Below, piece after piece: positions 52,010 to 61,451 of a stretch of 64,000 nucleotides of DNA (its first letter is position 1; each line of letters starts with the position of its first letter). The DNA is from Crocinitomicaceae bacterium (GTDB lineage Bacteria > Bacteroidota > Bacteroidia > Flavobacteriales_D > Crocinitomicaceae), in assembly GCA_024643725.1 (NCBI GenBank), contig JAHEMJ010000014.1, positions 62,001-126,000 on the forward strand, given 5' to 3'. The position numbers were made by a program, and so were the translations under genes. Below the pieces are notes generated by a model, which worked only from the letters and a program-made list of their open reading frames with translations, searched no databases and was not told where the DNA came from.

Positions 52010-53687
52010 AATTCTTTTGTATAATTTTTTGATCCAAGACTTTATTTTCAGAGCCTAGTTCTTTCGCTCGTAACCAATAAGCGAGCGCTTCATCTTTTCT
52101 TCCCAGCATGAACAAGATATCTCCTAAATGCTCGACACACAGTTTATCGTTACTTTCAGCTTGACCACAGGCACGCTCAACATATGACTTCGCTTCTTGG
52201 TATTTTGCTTGTTGAAATAAAATAACACCTTTGGTATCTAAATAGCGCGCCTCATTTGGATAAATCGCTAGGACCTCATCTATAAGCTTTTCTGCTTTTT
52301 TTAAGTCTAACTCATGGAGTGCTAAACGATAGGCGTAATTGCTTTTCACAAAGGTGTTTTGAGGCGCCAATCCCAACGCTTTTTCGTAGGCTTCTTGAGC
52401 CTCTTTTTGTTTATTTAATCCAAAGTTAGCCTCACCAATTTGACCGGAAAATTCAGCAGTTAAATCCGGGTCTTTCAACACGAATTCCACGCCAGTTTCC
52501 AAGGTAGTTAGTGCTTTTTGATATTGCTTTTTTTGATTCAAGGCTGAGCCATAGATGAAATAAGGAATGGGTTGTGTTGGGAAGAAAGAAATGCATTTTT
52601 CACCATCGACAAGTATGCTATCGAATTGTTGGTATTGGTATTCCAAGGCCAATACTTGATTCCAAATTGGATACACATTTGGGTCGCATTTCAACGCTGC
52701 TTTGTAGGCATTCACTGCTTCAACGACTTGATTAACTTTGAAGTAATAATCCCCCGCAATCGAATGCGCTTTCGCTTCTTTTGGATACTGTTGTTCCATA
52801 TATTTCACCAAAGATTCCATGTCTGGATCCATGACTTCTTGTCCTTGTAAGGCAATCAGTACATTCATTTTTTGATCAATGTTTGGACCTGTCGATTTAA
52901 TCGCTGCTTTTAAATTCGTCAAACCGTTTTTAATGTCGCCCGACTGCATTTGCATGTCTCCAAGCATTAGCAGGGCCATGCCGTTATTTGGATCAACTCT
53001 TACCAATTCCTTCAATAATTCAAATCCCTCTTGGTAACGTTTGTGTTGCAAATAATAATCGACCAAATTCGCAATGATCATCGGTTCATCTTCAAATTTC
53101 TTATTCGCTTCTTTCAAAACGGCAATTCCCTCTTCATCTCTTTTCGCTGCGACAAGTAACTTGAATTTTTCGATGGAAATTCCTGGATTGGATCCCAAAT
53201 TATTTTCCATGCGTGTCAAAAGTTCAATGCCTTTTTTCACATTTCCAAGCTTGGCATAACATTCGGATTCTCCCGCATAATAACTTTGATTATTCGGCGC
53301 TTTTTTCAAAAGCTTTTCAAAAACAGAAATGGCCTCATCGTATTTTTTCAATTCGACATACATGAACGCCAATTCACTTTGGTAATGTTCGTTTTTTGGA
53401 TCGATTTCAGATGCACGTTTCGTATGGACGGACGCCTGTTCCAAATTGTTCAAATTCAAATAGATTTGCGCCAATGCAAAATGCGCTGCATCATCCTGTT
53501 CATCCTTTAAAAGACAGGCATTGAATTTATCAATAGCTTCTTGGTTTTGTCCATTCAATTTCAATCGTACGCCCTCATGGAATGCATGAATGTACGCCGC
53601 ATCGTGTTCCACCGGCTTGTTTTTCTTCAAGCTACCACAGGCGCTAAAGAAAAGGGTGAGCCCAAAAAGAAATGTGATTTTATTCAT
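51990..53687 (-). CDS. Tetratricopeptide repeat lipoprotein
   Basis: A 565-residue protein with a lipoprotein signal (MNKITFLFGLTLFFSACGS; Cys at ~17) and at least ten TPR-like 34-residue helix pairs, e.g. AAHFALAQIYLNLNNLEQASVHTKRASEIDP, EHYQSELAFMYVELKKYDEAI, and near the C-terminus KLCVEHLGDILFMLGRKDEALAYWLRAKELG. TPR domains form scaffolds for protein contacts, here on the periplasmic side of a membrane. It overlaps the nucleotidyltransferase gene by 8 nt and the DUF4292 gene by 20 nt. Function is not established. Confidence 0.88.
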   Translation of the reverse strand: MNKITFLFGLTLFFSACGSLKKNKPVEHDAAYIHAFHEGVRLKLNGQNQEAIDKFNACLLKDEQDDAAHFALAQIYLNLNNLEQASVHTKRASEIDPKNEHYQSELAFMYVELKKYDEAISVFEKLLKKAPNNQSYYAGESECYAKLGNVKKGIELLTRMENNLGSNPGISIEKFKLLVAAKRDEEGIAVLKEANKKFEDEPMIIANLVDYYLQHKRYQEGFELLKELVRVDPNNGMALLMLGDMQMQSGDIKNGLTNLKAAIKSTGPNIDQKMNVLIALQGQEVMDPDMESLVKYMEQQYPKEAKAHSIAGDYYFKVNQVVEAVNAYKAALKCDPNVYPIWNQVLALEYQYQQFDSILVDGEKCISFFPTQPIPYFIYGSALNQKKQYQKALTTLETGVEFVLKDPDLTAEFSGQIGEANFGLNKQKEAQEAYEKALGLAPQNTFVKSNYAYRLALHELDLKKAEKLIDEVLAIYPNEARYLDTKGVILFQQAKYQEAKSYVERACGQAESNDKLCVEHLGDILFMLGRKDEALAYWLRAKELGSENKVLDQKIIQKNYAKPIF

Positions 53688-54690
53688 GTGTTGTACTAAA
53701 GTCTCCCAAACTTAAATCTTTCGTTCGTCCCTTGTAAACAACATTCGAGCCAAGCATGGAATCTGAAATATGTGCGTTCGTGATTTCTGTTTTTTGTTGA
53801 ATGTTTGTATTGCGAATCACCGAGTGATCAATGACAGAATTGGCGCCTATAGATACATGCGGTCCAATGACAGATGCCGTAATTTTCACATTTTTTCCGA
53901 TGAAACATGGTTCAATAATTACTGAATCTACAATGGAAGCACTCGCATCGCGCATTGCGATACCAGCCTCGCGGTCAAATTCCAAGACCCGCTGATTCGT
54001 GTGAACCGTTACTTCCTTGTTTCCACAATCCAACCACTCGGACACTGTTCCCGGTTTAAAAATAACACCCGATTCCGTCAAACGTCGCAAAGCATCTGGT
54101 AATTGATATTCCCCACTTTTAATCACCGCGTGATCAATCAAGTATTGAAGTTCTTTATGCAAACGCTCGCCATCACGGAAATAGTAAATTCCAATCATCG
54201 CTAAATCGGAAACAAATTCCTGTGGTTTTTCTACGAAATCGATGATTTCACCTCGTTCATTCATTTTGATGACACCGAATGCACTTGGGTCCTCGATTTG
54301 TTTCACCCAAAGAATGCCTTCATCATCTGAACTAATTTTAAAATCTGCTTTGAACAACGTATCCGCAAACGCCACCACTACGGGTCCGTGCAATTTTTCA
54401 GCCGCACACAAAACCGCATGTGCTGTTCCTAAAGGTTGGTGTTGGTAATGAATGGATCCTTTTGCTCCCAATTTTTCCGCAACAGACAACAATTCCTGCT
54501 CTACTTCCGCGCCAAATTCACCAACTACAAATGCGATTTCATCAATTTTCTCTGCACACACGCGAGCAATATCCTCCACCAATCGATGTACAATTGGCTT
54601 TCCACCAACAGGAACCAATGGTTTTGGTACAGTTAAAGTATGTGGTCTTAAGCGGCTGCCTCTTCCAGCCATTGGAACGATTACATTCAT
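53680..54690 (-). CDS. Sugar-1-phosphate nucleotidyltransferase
   Basis: A 336-residue enzyme starting MNVIVPMAGRGSRLRPHTLT, the glycine-rich nucleotide-binding signature, followed by VPKPLVPVGGKPI. The catalytic region contains VVAFADTLF and VEKPQEF, and SGEYQLPDALRRL later. The C-terminal ~90 residues form a left-handed beta-helix of hexapeptide repeats (SIVDSVIIEPCFIGKNVKI). The enzyme makes an NDP-sugar (glucose, mannose or related) for glycan synthesis; the exact sugar is unclear. It may supply the exported polysaccharide suggested by the neighbouring Wzx/Wzz/Wzy genes, though these are on the other strand. Confidence 0.88.
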   Translation of the reverse strand: MNVIVPMAGRGSRLRPHTLTVPKPLVPVGGKPIVHRLVEDIARVCAEKIDEIAFVVGEFGAEVEQELLSVAEKLGAKGSIHYQHQPLGTAHAVLCAAEKLHGPVVVAFADTLFKADFKISSDDEGILWVKQIEDPSAFGVIKMNERGEIIDFVEKPQEFVSDLAMIGIYYFRDGERLHKELQYLIDHAVIKSGEYQLPDALRRLTESGVIFKPGTVSEWLDCGNKEVTVHTNQRVLEFDREAGIAMRDASASIVDSVIIEPCFIGKNVKITASVIGPHVSIGANSVIDHSVIRNTNIQQKTEITNAHISDSMLGSNVVYKGRTKDLSLGDFSTTHE

Positions 54691-54698
54691 GCTTTTTC

Positions 54699-55133
54699 TT
54701 ATTTAATTCCCGTACTTCCAAATCCACCCGCACCGCGCGCTGAATCGTTTAATACTTCTACTTCTGTTAAGGTGACTTTTTGTACCGGACAAAAAACCAT
54801 TTGAGCAATGCGCTCACCATCTTCGATCATCACAGATTCATCGGAGAGGTTGATTAATATCACGCCCACTTCTCCACGGTAATCCGCATCTACAGTTCCC
54901 GGTGTGTTGAGTACCGTTAAGCCTTTTTTAAGTGCGAGTCCGCTTCTCGGACGAATTTGACATTCGATCGAGGGATCCATTTCCAAAAACAAGCCGGTTT
55001 TGATTAACATGCGCTGCATCGGTTGTAGGGAAATCGCTTCGTCCAAATTGGCACGAATGTCCATTCCTGATGAGCCTGTTGTTTCGTATTTCGGTAAGTC
55101 GTGTTTTGACTTATTGGTGATTTTTACCTGCAT
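54699..55133 (-). CDS. dut: dUTP diphosphatase
   Basis: A 144-residue trimeric dUTPase that hydrolyses dUTP to dUMP and keeps uracil out of DNA. All five family motifs are seen: [45 protein letters not shown] and [10 protein letters not shown]. It is the first gene of the envelope operon, 8 nt ahead of the nucleotidyltransferase, an arrangement I recall in many Flavobacteriia. A TAATTTTG element lies 16 nt upstream. Confidence 0.96.
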   Translation of the reverse strand: MQVKITNKSKHDLPKYETTGSSGMDIRANLDEAISLQPMQRMLIKTGLFLEMDPSIECQIRPRSGLALKKGLTVLNTPGTVDADYRGEVGVILINLSDESVMIEDGERIAQMVFCPVQKVTLTEVEVLNDSARGAGGFGSTGIK

Positions 55134-55149
55134 TTTCTCTAATATCAGT

Positions 55150-55157
55150 CAAAATTA
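55150..55157 (-). promoter_or_regulatory. -7 promoter element of the dut operon
   Basis: Minus-strand TAATTTTG, an exact TAnnTTTG match, ending 16 nt before the dut ATG. The remaining divergent gap to serS (55158-55279) shows no gene. Confidence 0.45.
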
Positions 55158-55279
55158 GTAAAATACCCCTGCCATGAAACGCGAATAATCGGGAGAAATC
55201 AACAGGGCGCTATTAACAACCTTCGCGGGATTTTTCTTTGTCCCAAGTGGATTTGAGCGGAATTTTCACCTCAATTCAC

Positions 55280-55287
55280 TACTTTTG
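55280..55287 (+). promoter_or_regulatory. -7 promoter element of serS
   Basis: TACTTTTG, an exact TAnnTTTG match, 19 nt before the serS ATG. A TTTG at 55252-55255 lies 24 nt upstream, a little far for a -33 element. Confidence 0.45.
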
Positions 55288-55306
55288 TTTTCGCAAATAA
55301 ATTGTT

Positions 55307-56578
55307 ATGTTAGAAATTCAACGCATTCGTGCCGAAAAGGACGCTTTAGTCAAGGGCTTAATGAAACGAAATATTCAAGCCGAAGCAACGCTAGACGAAA
55401 TCCTTGCAAAGGATCAAGCTTGGCGTGCTGCTAAAACGGAATTGGATTCCATCGCTGCTGAAATGAATCAATTGGCTCGTTCCATTGGTGAATTTTTCAA
55501 AACGGGAAAACAAGCCGAAGCAGCAACGTTGAAAGAACGCACTGCTGGACTAAAAGTCCAAGAAGCGAGTTTAAAAACAACCGTTGACGGTCTCGAAAGT
55601 GAAATTACGAAGTTGTTGTACACCCTTCCAAATGTTCCGAATGAACTGGTTCCAAGTGGACGAGATGCCAATGACAATGAAACAATTTACGAGCAAGGCA
55701 CTACACCAACATTTGGATTTAACGCGCTTCCTCACTGGGACTTAGCGAAAAAATATGACCTCATTGATTTCGAATTAGGTGTGAAAGTAACAGGAGCAGG
55801 ATTTCCATTTTACCGTGGAAAAGGTGCCAAATTACAACGTGCATTGATTGCGTTCTTTTTAGAAGAAGCAAGCAAAGCAGGATACGAAGAAATTCAAGCA
55901 CCGTTGATGGTGAATGAAGCCAGCGGAATTGGTACCGGACAACTTCCAGACAAGGAAGGACAAATGTACTACATGAAAGAGGACGACTTTTACATGATTC
56001 CAACAGCAGAAGTTCCTTTAACAAATATTTACCGCGACGTACTTTTACCTGGGCCAGATTTCTCCATTAAAATGTGTGGATATACTCCATGCTTTAGAAG
56101 AGAAGCAGGATCTTATGGAAAAGATGTGCGTGGATTAAATCGCTTACATCAATTTGATAAAGTAGAAATCGTTCGCGTAGAGCATCCTTCAAATACAGCT
56201 CAAGCATTAGAGGACATGATGGAGCACGTGAAAGGACTGCTAGACAAGCTCGGACTTCAGTTCCGAATCTTGCGTTTGTGCGGTGGGGACATGGGATTTG
56301 CATCCGCCATGACTTACGACTTCGAAGTGTATTCAGCAGCACAAGAAAAATGGTTGGAAGTTAGTTCCGTTTCTCGATTCGATACCTTCCAAGCCAATCG
56401 CTTGAAATTGCGCTTCAAAGATGCCGATAAAAAATCCCATTTGTGCCATACCTTAAATGGATCCGCATTAGCATTACCGAGAATCGTTGCAGCCCTATTG
56501 GAAAATCACCAAGACGAACATGGCATTGTGATTCCAGAAGCACTTCGTCCATACACCGGATTTGATCGCATCGATTAA
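55307..56578 (+). CDS. serS: Seryl-tRNA synthetase
   Basis: A 423-residue class II synthetase. The N-terminal long antiparallel coiled coil (residues ~1-105, RAEKDALVKGLMKRN, AATLKERTAGLKVQEASL) contacts the long variable arm of tRNA-Ser. The core has motif 1 near PFYRGKGAKLQRALIAFFLEE, motif 2 in CFRREAGSYGKDVRGLNRLHQF and motif 3 in LNGSALALPRIVAALLENHQ. It charges tRNA-Ser. It is transcribed alone, divergent from dut. Confidence 0.97.
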   Translation: MLEIQRIRAEKDALVKGLMKRNIQAEATLDEILAKDQAWRAAKTELDSIAAEMNQLARSIGEFFKTGKQAEAATLKERTAGLKVQEASLKTTVDGLESEITKLLYTLPNVPNELVPSGRDANDNETIYEQGTTPTFGFNALPHWDLAKKYDLIDFELGVKVTGAGFPFYRGKGAKLQRALIAFFLEEASKAGYEEIQAPLMVNEASGIGTGQLPDKEGQMYYMKEDDFYMIPTAEVPLTNIYRDVLLPGPDFSIKMCGYTPCFRREAGSYGKDVRGLNRLHQFDKVEIVRVEHPSNTAQALEDMMEHVKGLLDKLGLQFRILRLCGGDMGFASAMTYDFEVYSAAQEKWLEVSSVSRFDTFQANRLKLRFKDADKKSHLCHTLNGSALALPRIVAALLENHQDEHGIVIPEALRPYTGFDRID

Positions 56579-56715
56579 GAGGACTTCGAATTCTCAAATA
56601 GAAACATTCGCGTTCGAATGGCTTTATTGGTTTAAATTCCTGAATTGACATCATGGAAGCACAATCTATTTGGATTTCGAACGTTAATCAAACCAACACC
56701 TTATCTTCGTAAGGA

Positions 56716-59700
56716 ATGATGCCCAGAGTTAGTTGGCTTTTTTGCATTTTTTTATGCTTTTCCTTGGATGCTTTTTCCCAAGTTGGAAGCGAGCGAATCG
56801 TGCAACAAACTTTCAATGAGAGCAGCGTTAAAATCGATAGTTTAAGTATTTATCCAAGTTCCTTCGTGGTGCTAAAAGGCAAAGATACCGTTGATCATTC
56901 TTTCTATGAAGTGGATTATGTCCATTCGCAATTTAAACTGCTTCAAGCGATACCTGATTCGATCACACTCCACTTTCAAGTATGGCCTTACGACTTTGCA
57001 AAGGTGTATCAACGTCGGGACAGCAGCCTCATTTTTAAGGGGAAACAACTCAGCGAACACGAGCAATTCAAATTGGAAGCCACCACAATCGAACCCAATC
57101 TTTTTGGTGGAAACGAACTGACAAAAAACGGAAGTATCTCCCGTGGTGTCAGTTTCGGAAATAACCAAAGTTTGGGCATCAATGCGGCCTTAAACCTTGA
57201 AATCAATGGAATGATCAGCGATAATTTAAAGTTAAGCGCTTCCATTTCTGATGCAAATATTCCCATTCAGCCAAATGGAAATACCAATAAATTACAGGAA
57301 TTCGATCAAGTCTACATTCAAATTTCGAATGAACAATTCAAATTGATTACGGGGGACTTTTGGTTGTCTAAACCGACAGGGTATTTTATGAATTACAAAA
57401 AACGCGGACAAGGTATCAGTAGCGAGTTTCAAGGAAAAAACACCAATGGATATACTTGGAAAACACAAAATAGTGTGGCCCTTTCCAAGGGAAAATTCAA
57501 CCGCCAAATCATTCAAGGAATCGAAGCGAATCAAGGTCCTTACCGACTACGAGGAGCGGAAAACGAACCATTCATTACCATCCTTTCAGGGACAGAGCGT
57601 ATATACATTGACGGACGCTTACTGACACGTGGACAAGAGTTCGATTACACCATTGACTACAATACTTCTGAGCTCGTTTTTACCTCGCGTAACTTAATTA
57701 CCAAGGACACGCGGATTGTTGCAGAATTTCAATATTCGGATCAAAACTACGCCCGTTCCTTGATGCAAAGTGCCACGAGTTATCAAACCAAAAAAGGACT
57801 ATTCTGGTTCAATGCATACAGTGAACAAGATGCGAAAAATCAGTCCTTGCAACAAGATTTAAGCAGCGCACAAAAATATACGCTCTCTCAAATTGGCGAC
57901 AATTTATCGCTGGCAGTTGTAAATAGCATTGATTCCGTTGGATACCTGGAAAATCAATTGCTCTATCAACTCGTTGATTCGCTTGGTTTCGACTCCATTT
58001 TAGTGTTTAGTGTGAATCCTAGCCTAGCCGTTTACCGTGCCTCCTTTCAATTCGTTGGAGAAAACAAAGGCGACTATGTGCTGGATTCGTATAATGCACT
58101 GGGAAAAGTATACAAATGGGTTGCACCCATTGGTGGGATTCCCCAAGGCTCATTTTCCCCGAATCGCTCTGTCATTACACCGAAAAAGAAGCAATTGGTC
58201 ACTAGTGGATTCCAGTACCAACTTAGCAAAAACCAACGATTTGAAACGGAAGTAGGACTCAGTACTTTTGACAAGAATACGTTTTCAAAATTGGACGGAA
58301 CAGACGACCAAGGATTTTCGAACCACAGTAAATTAATCCAAAAAATTCCATTTAAGAAGGACCAATGGCAGCCATTACAAATGGAAACTTTCATCGAATT
58401 TGAATACCTCAGTGCTTCATTTAGTCCGATAGAGCAATACCGAAAAGTTGAATTTGACCGCGATTGGAATACGCGAAATAAAAATTATTCCGGTGCTCAG
58501 CGTTCGATGATTACAGGTGTATCACTTGCCGAAAAAACAAAAGGGGTAGCCAAGTTGGAGGCGCAATATTACGGCATCGGTACTGACTTTAGTGGATCGC
58601 GCATGTTCACCGAAGGAAACTGGAAACAAAAAGGCTGGAAAGCTCTTTGGGATGCCAGCGCACTTTCGTCACAGACAGCAGCAAACAATGGCGCCAATTC
58701 ATACATTCGTCATCGCCTGGACCTCAGTAAACAAGTGGGGAAAATTCGCGTTGGATACAAAGATGACCACGAACGGAATGTCTTCTCGATTGATTCCGTG
58801 ATCACTCCGCTGAGTTACCAATTTTTTGATTACCAATTCTATTTGGCAAATACGGATTCAAGTTCCTTTCAATACAAACTCTATTACCGCGAACGCTACG
58901 ATCAACGCAGTGATTCTCTAAAGCTTTCAGACGCTGCAAAAGCACGGACTTCAGGTGCGGAAATTAGTTGGAATCAATTGAAAAATCAACGCATTACCTT
59001 ACTAAGTGCGTATCGCTCCTTGGCCATTTCTAATCCAGCGTTAATCACTCAAACACCCGAAAATTCATTGGTAGGACGCGTGGATTACGAAGGTCGTTTT
59101 TGGAAAAATGCGCTGACATTGAATACCTTTTACGAGGTTGGATCTGGACTCGAGCAAAAACGACAATTTCAGTACATCAAGGTAAACGACGGACAAGGAC
59201 TTTACACGTGGATCGACTATAACGGAGATGGAGTCAAAGATTTGAATGAATTCGAAATTGCCCAATTCGTGGATCAAGCAAGTTACATTCGCGTTTTCAT
59301 TCCAAGTAACGAGTACGCAAGTACCTATTCAACGGAATATAATCAAAGTGTGTTCTGGCGTCCTGAGCGCATTTGGGCGGGAAAATCAAAGACCTTGGAC
59401 TTTCTTTCCAAGTTTTCCAATCAAGCACGTTGGCGCATTCAACGCAAGGTGTCGGCCTTTGATGCACACACCTTTAATCCATTCTACGCAGACATTTCAA
59501 GCGTCAGCTTGCTCAGTTCAAACCTCAGCCTGAACAATACCCTGTTCTTCAATCGGATGGGGAAAGTGTTGAATGCAGAATACCAAGTGCAACAAAACGA
59601 CACCAAGAATTTATTGGCAAATGGACAAGATGCCCGAAGCTATAAAAGTCAAGAGTTGTTGGTTCGTTGGAATATCCTTCCCTCATTTTCCTGGGAATCA

Positions 59701-60165
59701 AGTGTGAAAATTGGGGCAAAGTCCAGTTTGGTCGATTATACCGTCGGAAGAAATTACAACTATGCGTATCAACAAATTTTAGAAAGTTTCATTTATCAGG
59801 CATCGACCAATGTGCGTTACACGTTAACGGGACGCCTTTCCAATAAAATGAATGGGCAATCGTATGGTGGTGAATCTTGTTTGGTCAAAGAACTCGGTTT
59901 AACGTGGAAACAAAATCAAACCGAAAAAGGAAGTTTACAAGGAGCGTTTAAGTGGATTCAAATTGATTATTCAGGAAATCCACAATCGGCCATTGGATAC
60001 GAATTATTAGAGTCCTTGCGTCCTGGAACCAATTTCACTTGGACCTTTTCCTACCAGCGATCACTTTCGAAAAACCTACAAATGACCATTCAATATAGCG
60101 GTCGAGATACCGGAAATTCTCGAACCATTCACAATGGATCGATGGAAATCAGGGCTTTCTTCTAA
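56716..60165 (+). CDS. Very large predicted outer-membrane beta-barrel protein of a Bacteroidota family
   Basis: An 1149-residue protein with a signal peptide (MMPRVSWLFCIFLCFSLDAFSQ). The N-terminal ~350 residues include SISRGVSFGNNQSLGINA, ANIPIQPNGNTNKLQEFDQV and TGDFWLSKPTGYFMNYKKRG, followed by ERIYIDGRLLTRGQEFDYTI and DTRIVAEFQYSD. From ~residue 360 the sequence is made of amphipathic, aromatic-rich strands, and it ends in Phe (MEIRAFF), the classic outer-membrane insertion signal. I recall similar unannotated proteins in Flavobacteriales, and the N-terminal signature resembles parts of SprA, the T9SS translocon, but it is half that size. Function unknown. A TATCTTCG box (56702-56709) may be its -7 element. 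Confidence 0.75.
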   Translation: MMPRVSWLFCIFLCFSLDAFSQVGSERIVQQTFNESSVKIDSLSIYPSSFVVLKGKDTVDHSFYEVDYVHSQFKLLQAIPDSITLHFQVWPYDFAKVYQRRDSSLIFKGKQLSEHEQFKLEATTIEPNLFGGNELTKNGSISRGVSFGNNQSLGINAALNLEINGMISDNLKLSASISDANIPIQPNGNTNKLQEFDQVYIQISNEQFKLITGDFWLSKPTGYFMNYKKRGQGISSEFQGKNTNGYTWKTQNSVALSKGKFNRQIIQGIEANQGPYRLRGAENEPFITILSGTERIYIDGRLLTRGQEFDYTIDYNTSELVFTSRNLITKDTRIVAEFQYSDQNYARSLMQSATSYQTKKGLFWFNAYSEQDAKNQSLQQDLSSAQKYTLSQIGDNLSLAVVNSIDSVGYLENQLLYQLVDSLGFDSILVFSVNPSLAVYRASFQFVGENKGDYVLDSYNALGKVYKWVAPIGGIPQGSFSPNRSVITPKKKQLVTSGFQYQLSKNQRFETEVGLSTFDKNTFSKLDGTDDQGFSNHSKLIQKIPFKKDQWQPLQMETFIEFEYLSASFSPIEQYRKVEFDRDWNTRNKNYSGAQRSMITGVSLAEKTKGVAKLEAQYYGIGTDFSGSRMFTEGNWKQKGWKALWDASALSSQTAANNGANSYIRHRLDLSKQVGKIRVGYKDDHERNVFSIDSVITPLSYQFFDYQFYLANTDSSSFQYKLYYRERYDQRSDSLKLSDAAKARTSGAEISWNQLKNQRITLLSAYRSLAISNPALITQTPENSLVGRVDYEGRFWKNALTLNTFYEVGSGLEQKRQFQYIKVNDGQGLYTWIDYNGDGVKDLNEFEIAQFVDQASYIRVFIPSNEYASTYSTEYNQSVFWRPERIWAGKSKTLDFLSKFSNQARWRIQRKVSAFDAHTFNPFYADISSVSLLSSNLSLNNTLFFNRMGKVLNAEYQVQQNDTKNLLANGQDARSYKSQELLVRWNILPSFSWESSVKIGAKSSLVDYTVGRNYNYAYQQILESFIYQASTNVRYTLTGRLSNKMNGQSYGGESCLVKELGLTWKQNQTEKGSLQGAFKWIQIDYSGNPQSAIGYELLESLRPGTNFTWTFSYQRSLSKNLQMTIQYSGRDTGNSRTIHNGSMEIRAFF

Positions 60166-61328
60166 TTTGTTTTAGCGATTAATTGTCGTGCTTTTTCGCG
60201 TGCCTGTGTATCCGCTTCCACGTATTGCTCGTAGCTCGGATTCAGCACATTCATGGATTCTTGAACAACCACCTGATTCAATTCTGCAATTTCCAAGAAA
60301 CTAATTTTCTCATTGAGAAACGCATCCACTGCCACTTCATTGGCTGCATTGAGCGAACATGCCGCTGTTCCTTGCATGTCCATCACTTGAAATGCCAAGT
60401 CCAAATTTTTAAACACACTTCTATCCGGCGCTTCGAACGTCAATTGTGGATAATCCATGAAATTGAAACGCGGGAAATTCGTTGGGAGTCGTTGTGGGAA
60501 AGTCAAGGCAAATTGAATGGGAAGTTTCATGTCTGGCAGTCCCATTTGTGCCTTCATGCTGCCGTCTTCGAATTGCACCAAGCTATGTACAATTGATTGC
60601 GGATGCACAATCACATCAATTTGATCCGTGCGCAATCCAAACAACCATTTCGCCTCGATGACTTCGAGTCCTTTGTTCATCAAACTCGCCGAGTCAATGG
60701 TGATTTTCGCTCCCATAGACCAGTTTGGATGTTTCAGGGCTTGTGCCAAGCTGACTGACTTTAACTGCTCATGCGTGAATCCACGGAAGGGTCCACCGGA
60801 AGCCGTTAAATATATTTTTTCAATGGGATTATGGAATTCTCCAACGAGGCACTGAAAAATCGCAGAATGTTCAGAGTCCACTGGATAAATGTTCACCCCT
60901 TTTTCCTTCGCCAACTTTGTGATCAGTTCACCTGCTACGACAAGGGTTTCTTTATTGGCAAGGGCGATGGTTTTTCCAGCTTCAATCGCATGAATCGTTG
61001 GTTTGAGTCCGGCGTAGCCAACTAAAGCCGTAAGCACGGTATGAACTTCGTTCGATTCCACCACTTGACAAAGTGCTTGTTCGCCTGCGTACACATGAAT
61101 GTCTTCAGCCCACAAAGCATCCTTCACTTTTTGATAAAGTGATTCATCACTGATAACCACTGAATTCGGATGGTATTTCAAGGCTTGTTCAATCAATAAA
61201 TCGGCATTTTTACCCGCCGTTAAAACTTGAAGATCAAAGTAATCGGGATACGATTCAAGTACTTCTAACGCTTGGGTTCCGATGGATCCAGTAGATCCGA
61301 GTATGGCGATGCCTTTTTTTGAATTCAT
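60162..61328 (-). CDS. dxr: 1-deoxy-D-xylulose-5-phosphate reductoisomerase
   Basis: A 388-residue NADPH-dependent enzyme making MEP from DXP, the first committed step of the MEP isoprenoid pathway. The NADPH-binding motif is GIAILGSTGSIGTQALEVL. Active-site signatures are IALANKETLVVAGE, YPVDSEHSAIFQCL (metal-binding Asp and Glu), TASGGPFRG and WSMGAKITIDSASLMNKGLEVIEA. It is convergent with the outer-membrane protein gene with a 4-nt overlap and has a TATTTTTG -7 element just upstream. Confidence 0.96.
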   Translation of the reverse strand: MNSKKGIAILGSTGSIGTQALEVLESYPDYFDLQVLTAGKNADLLIEQALKYHPNSVVISDESLYQKVKDALWAEDIHVYAGEQALCQVVESNEVHTVLTALVGYAGLKPTIHAIEAGKTIALANKETLVVAGELITKLAKEKGVNIYPVDSEHSAIFQCLVGEFHNPIEKIYLTASGGPFRGFTHEQLKSVSLAQALKHPNWSMGAKITIDSASLMNKGLEVIEAKWLFGLRTDQIDVIVHPQSIVHSLVQFEDGSMKAQMGLPDMKLPIQFALTFPQRLPTNFPRFNFMDYPQLTFEAPDRSVFKNLDLAFQVMDMQGTAACSLNAANEVAVDAFLNEKISFLEIAELNQVVVQESMNVLNPSYEQYVEADTQAREKARQLIAKTN

Positions 61329-61332
61329 TGAA

Positions 61333-61340
61333 CAAAAATA
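61333..61340 (-). promoter_or_regulatory. -7 promoter element of dxr
   Basis: Minus-strand TATTTTTG, an exact TAnnTTTG match, ending only 4 nt before the dxr ATG. Transcription would then start at or within the first codons, so either the leader is absent or the true start is slightly further in; treat as tentative. Confidence 0.3.
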
Positions 61341-61451
61341 ACATTTTCAAGGGGAAAATGTTTGCCGAAACATATTGGAATAGCAACAAATAGAAAGATT
61401 GGTTTGCTATAAACAATGAATTTAAAATGTTGTTTAATCGAAAATACTTTC

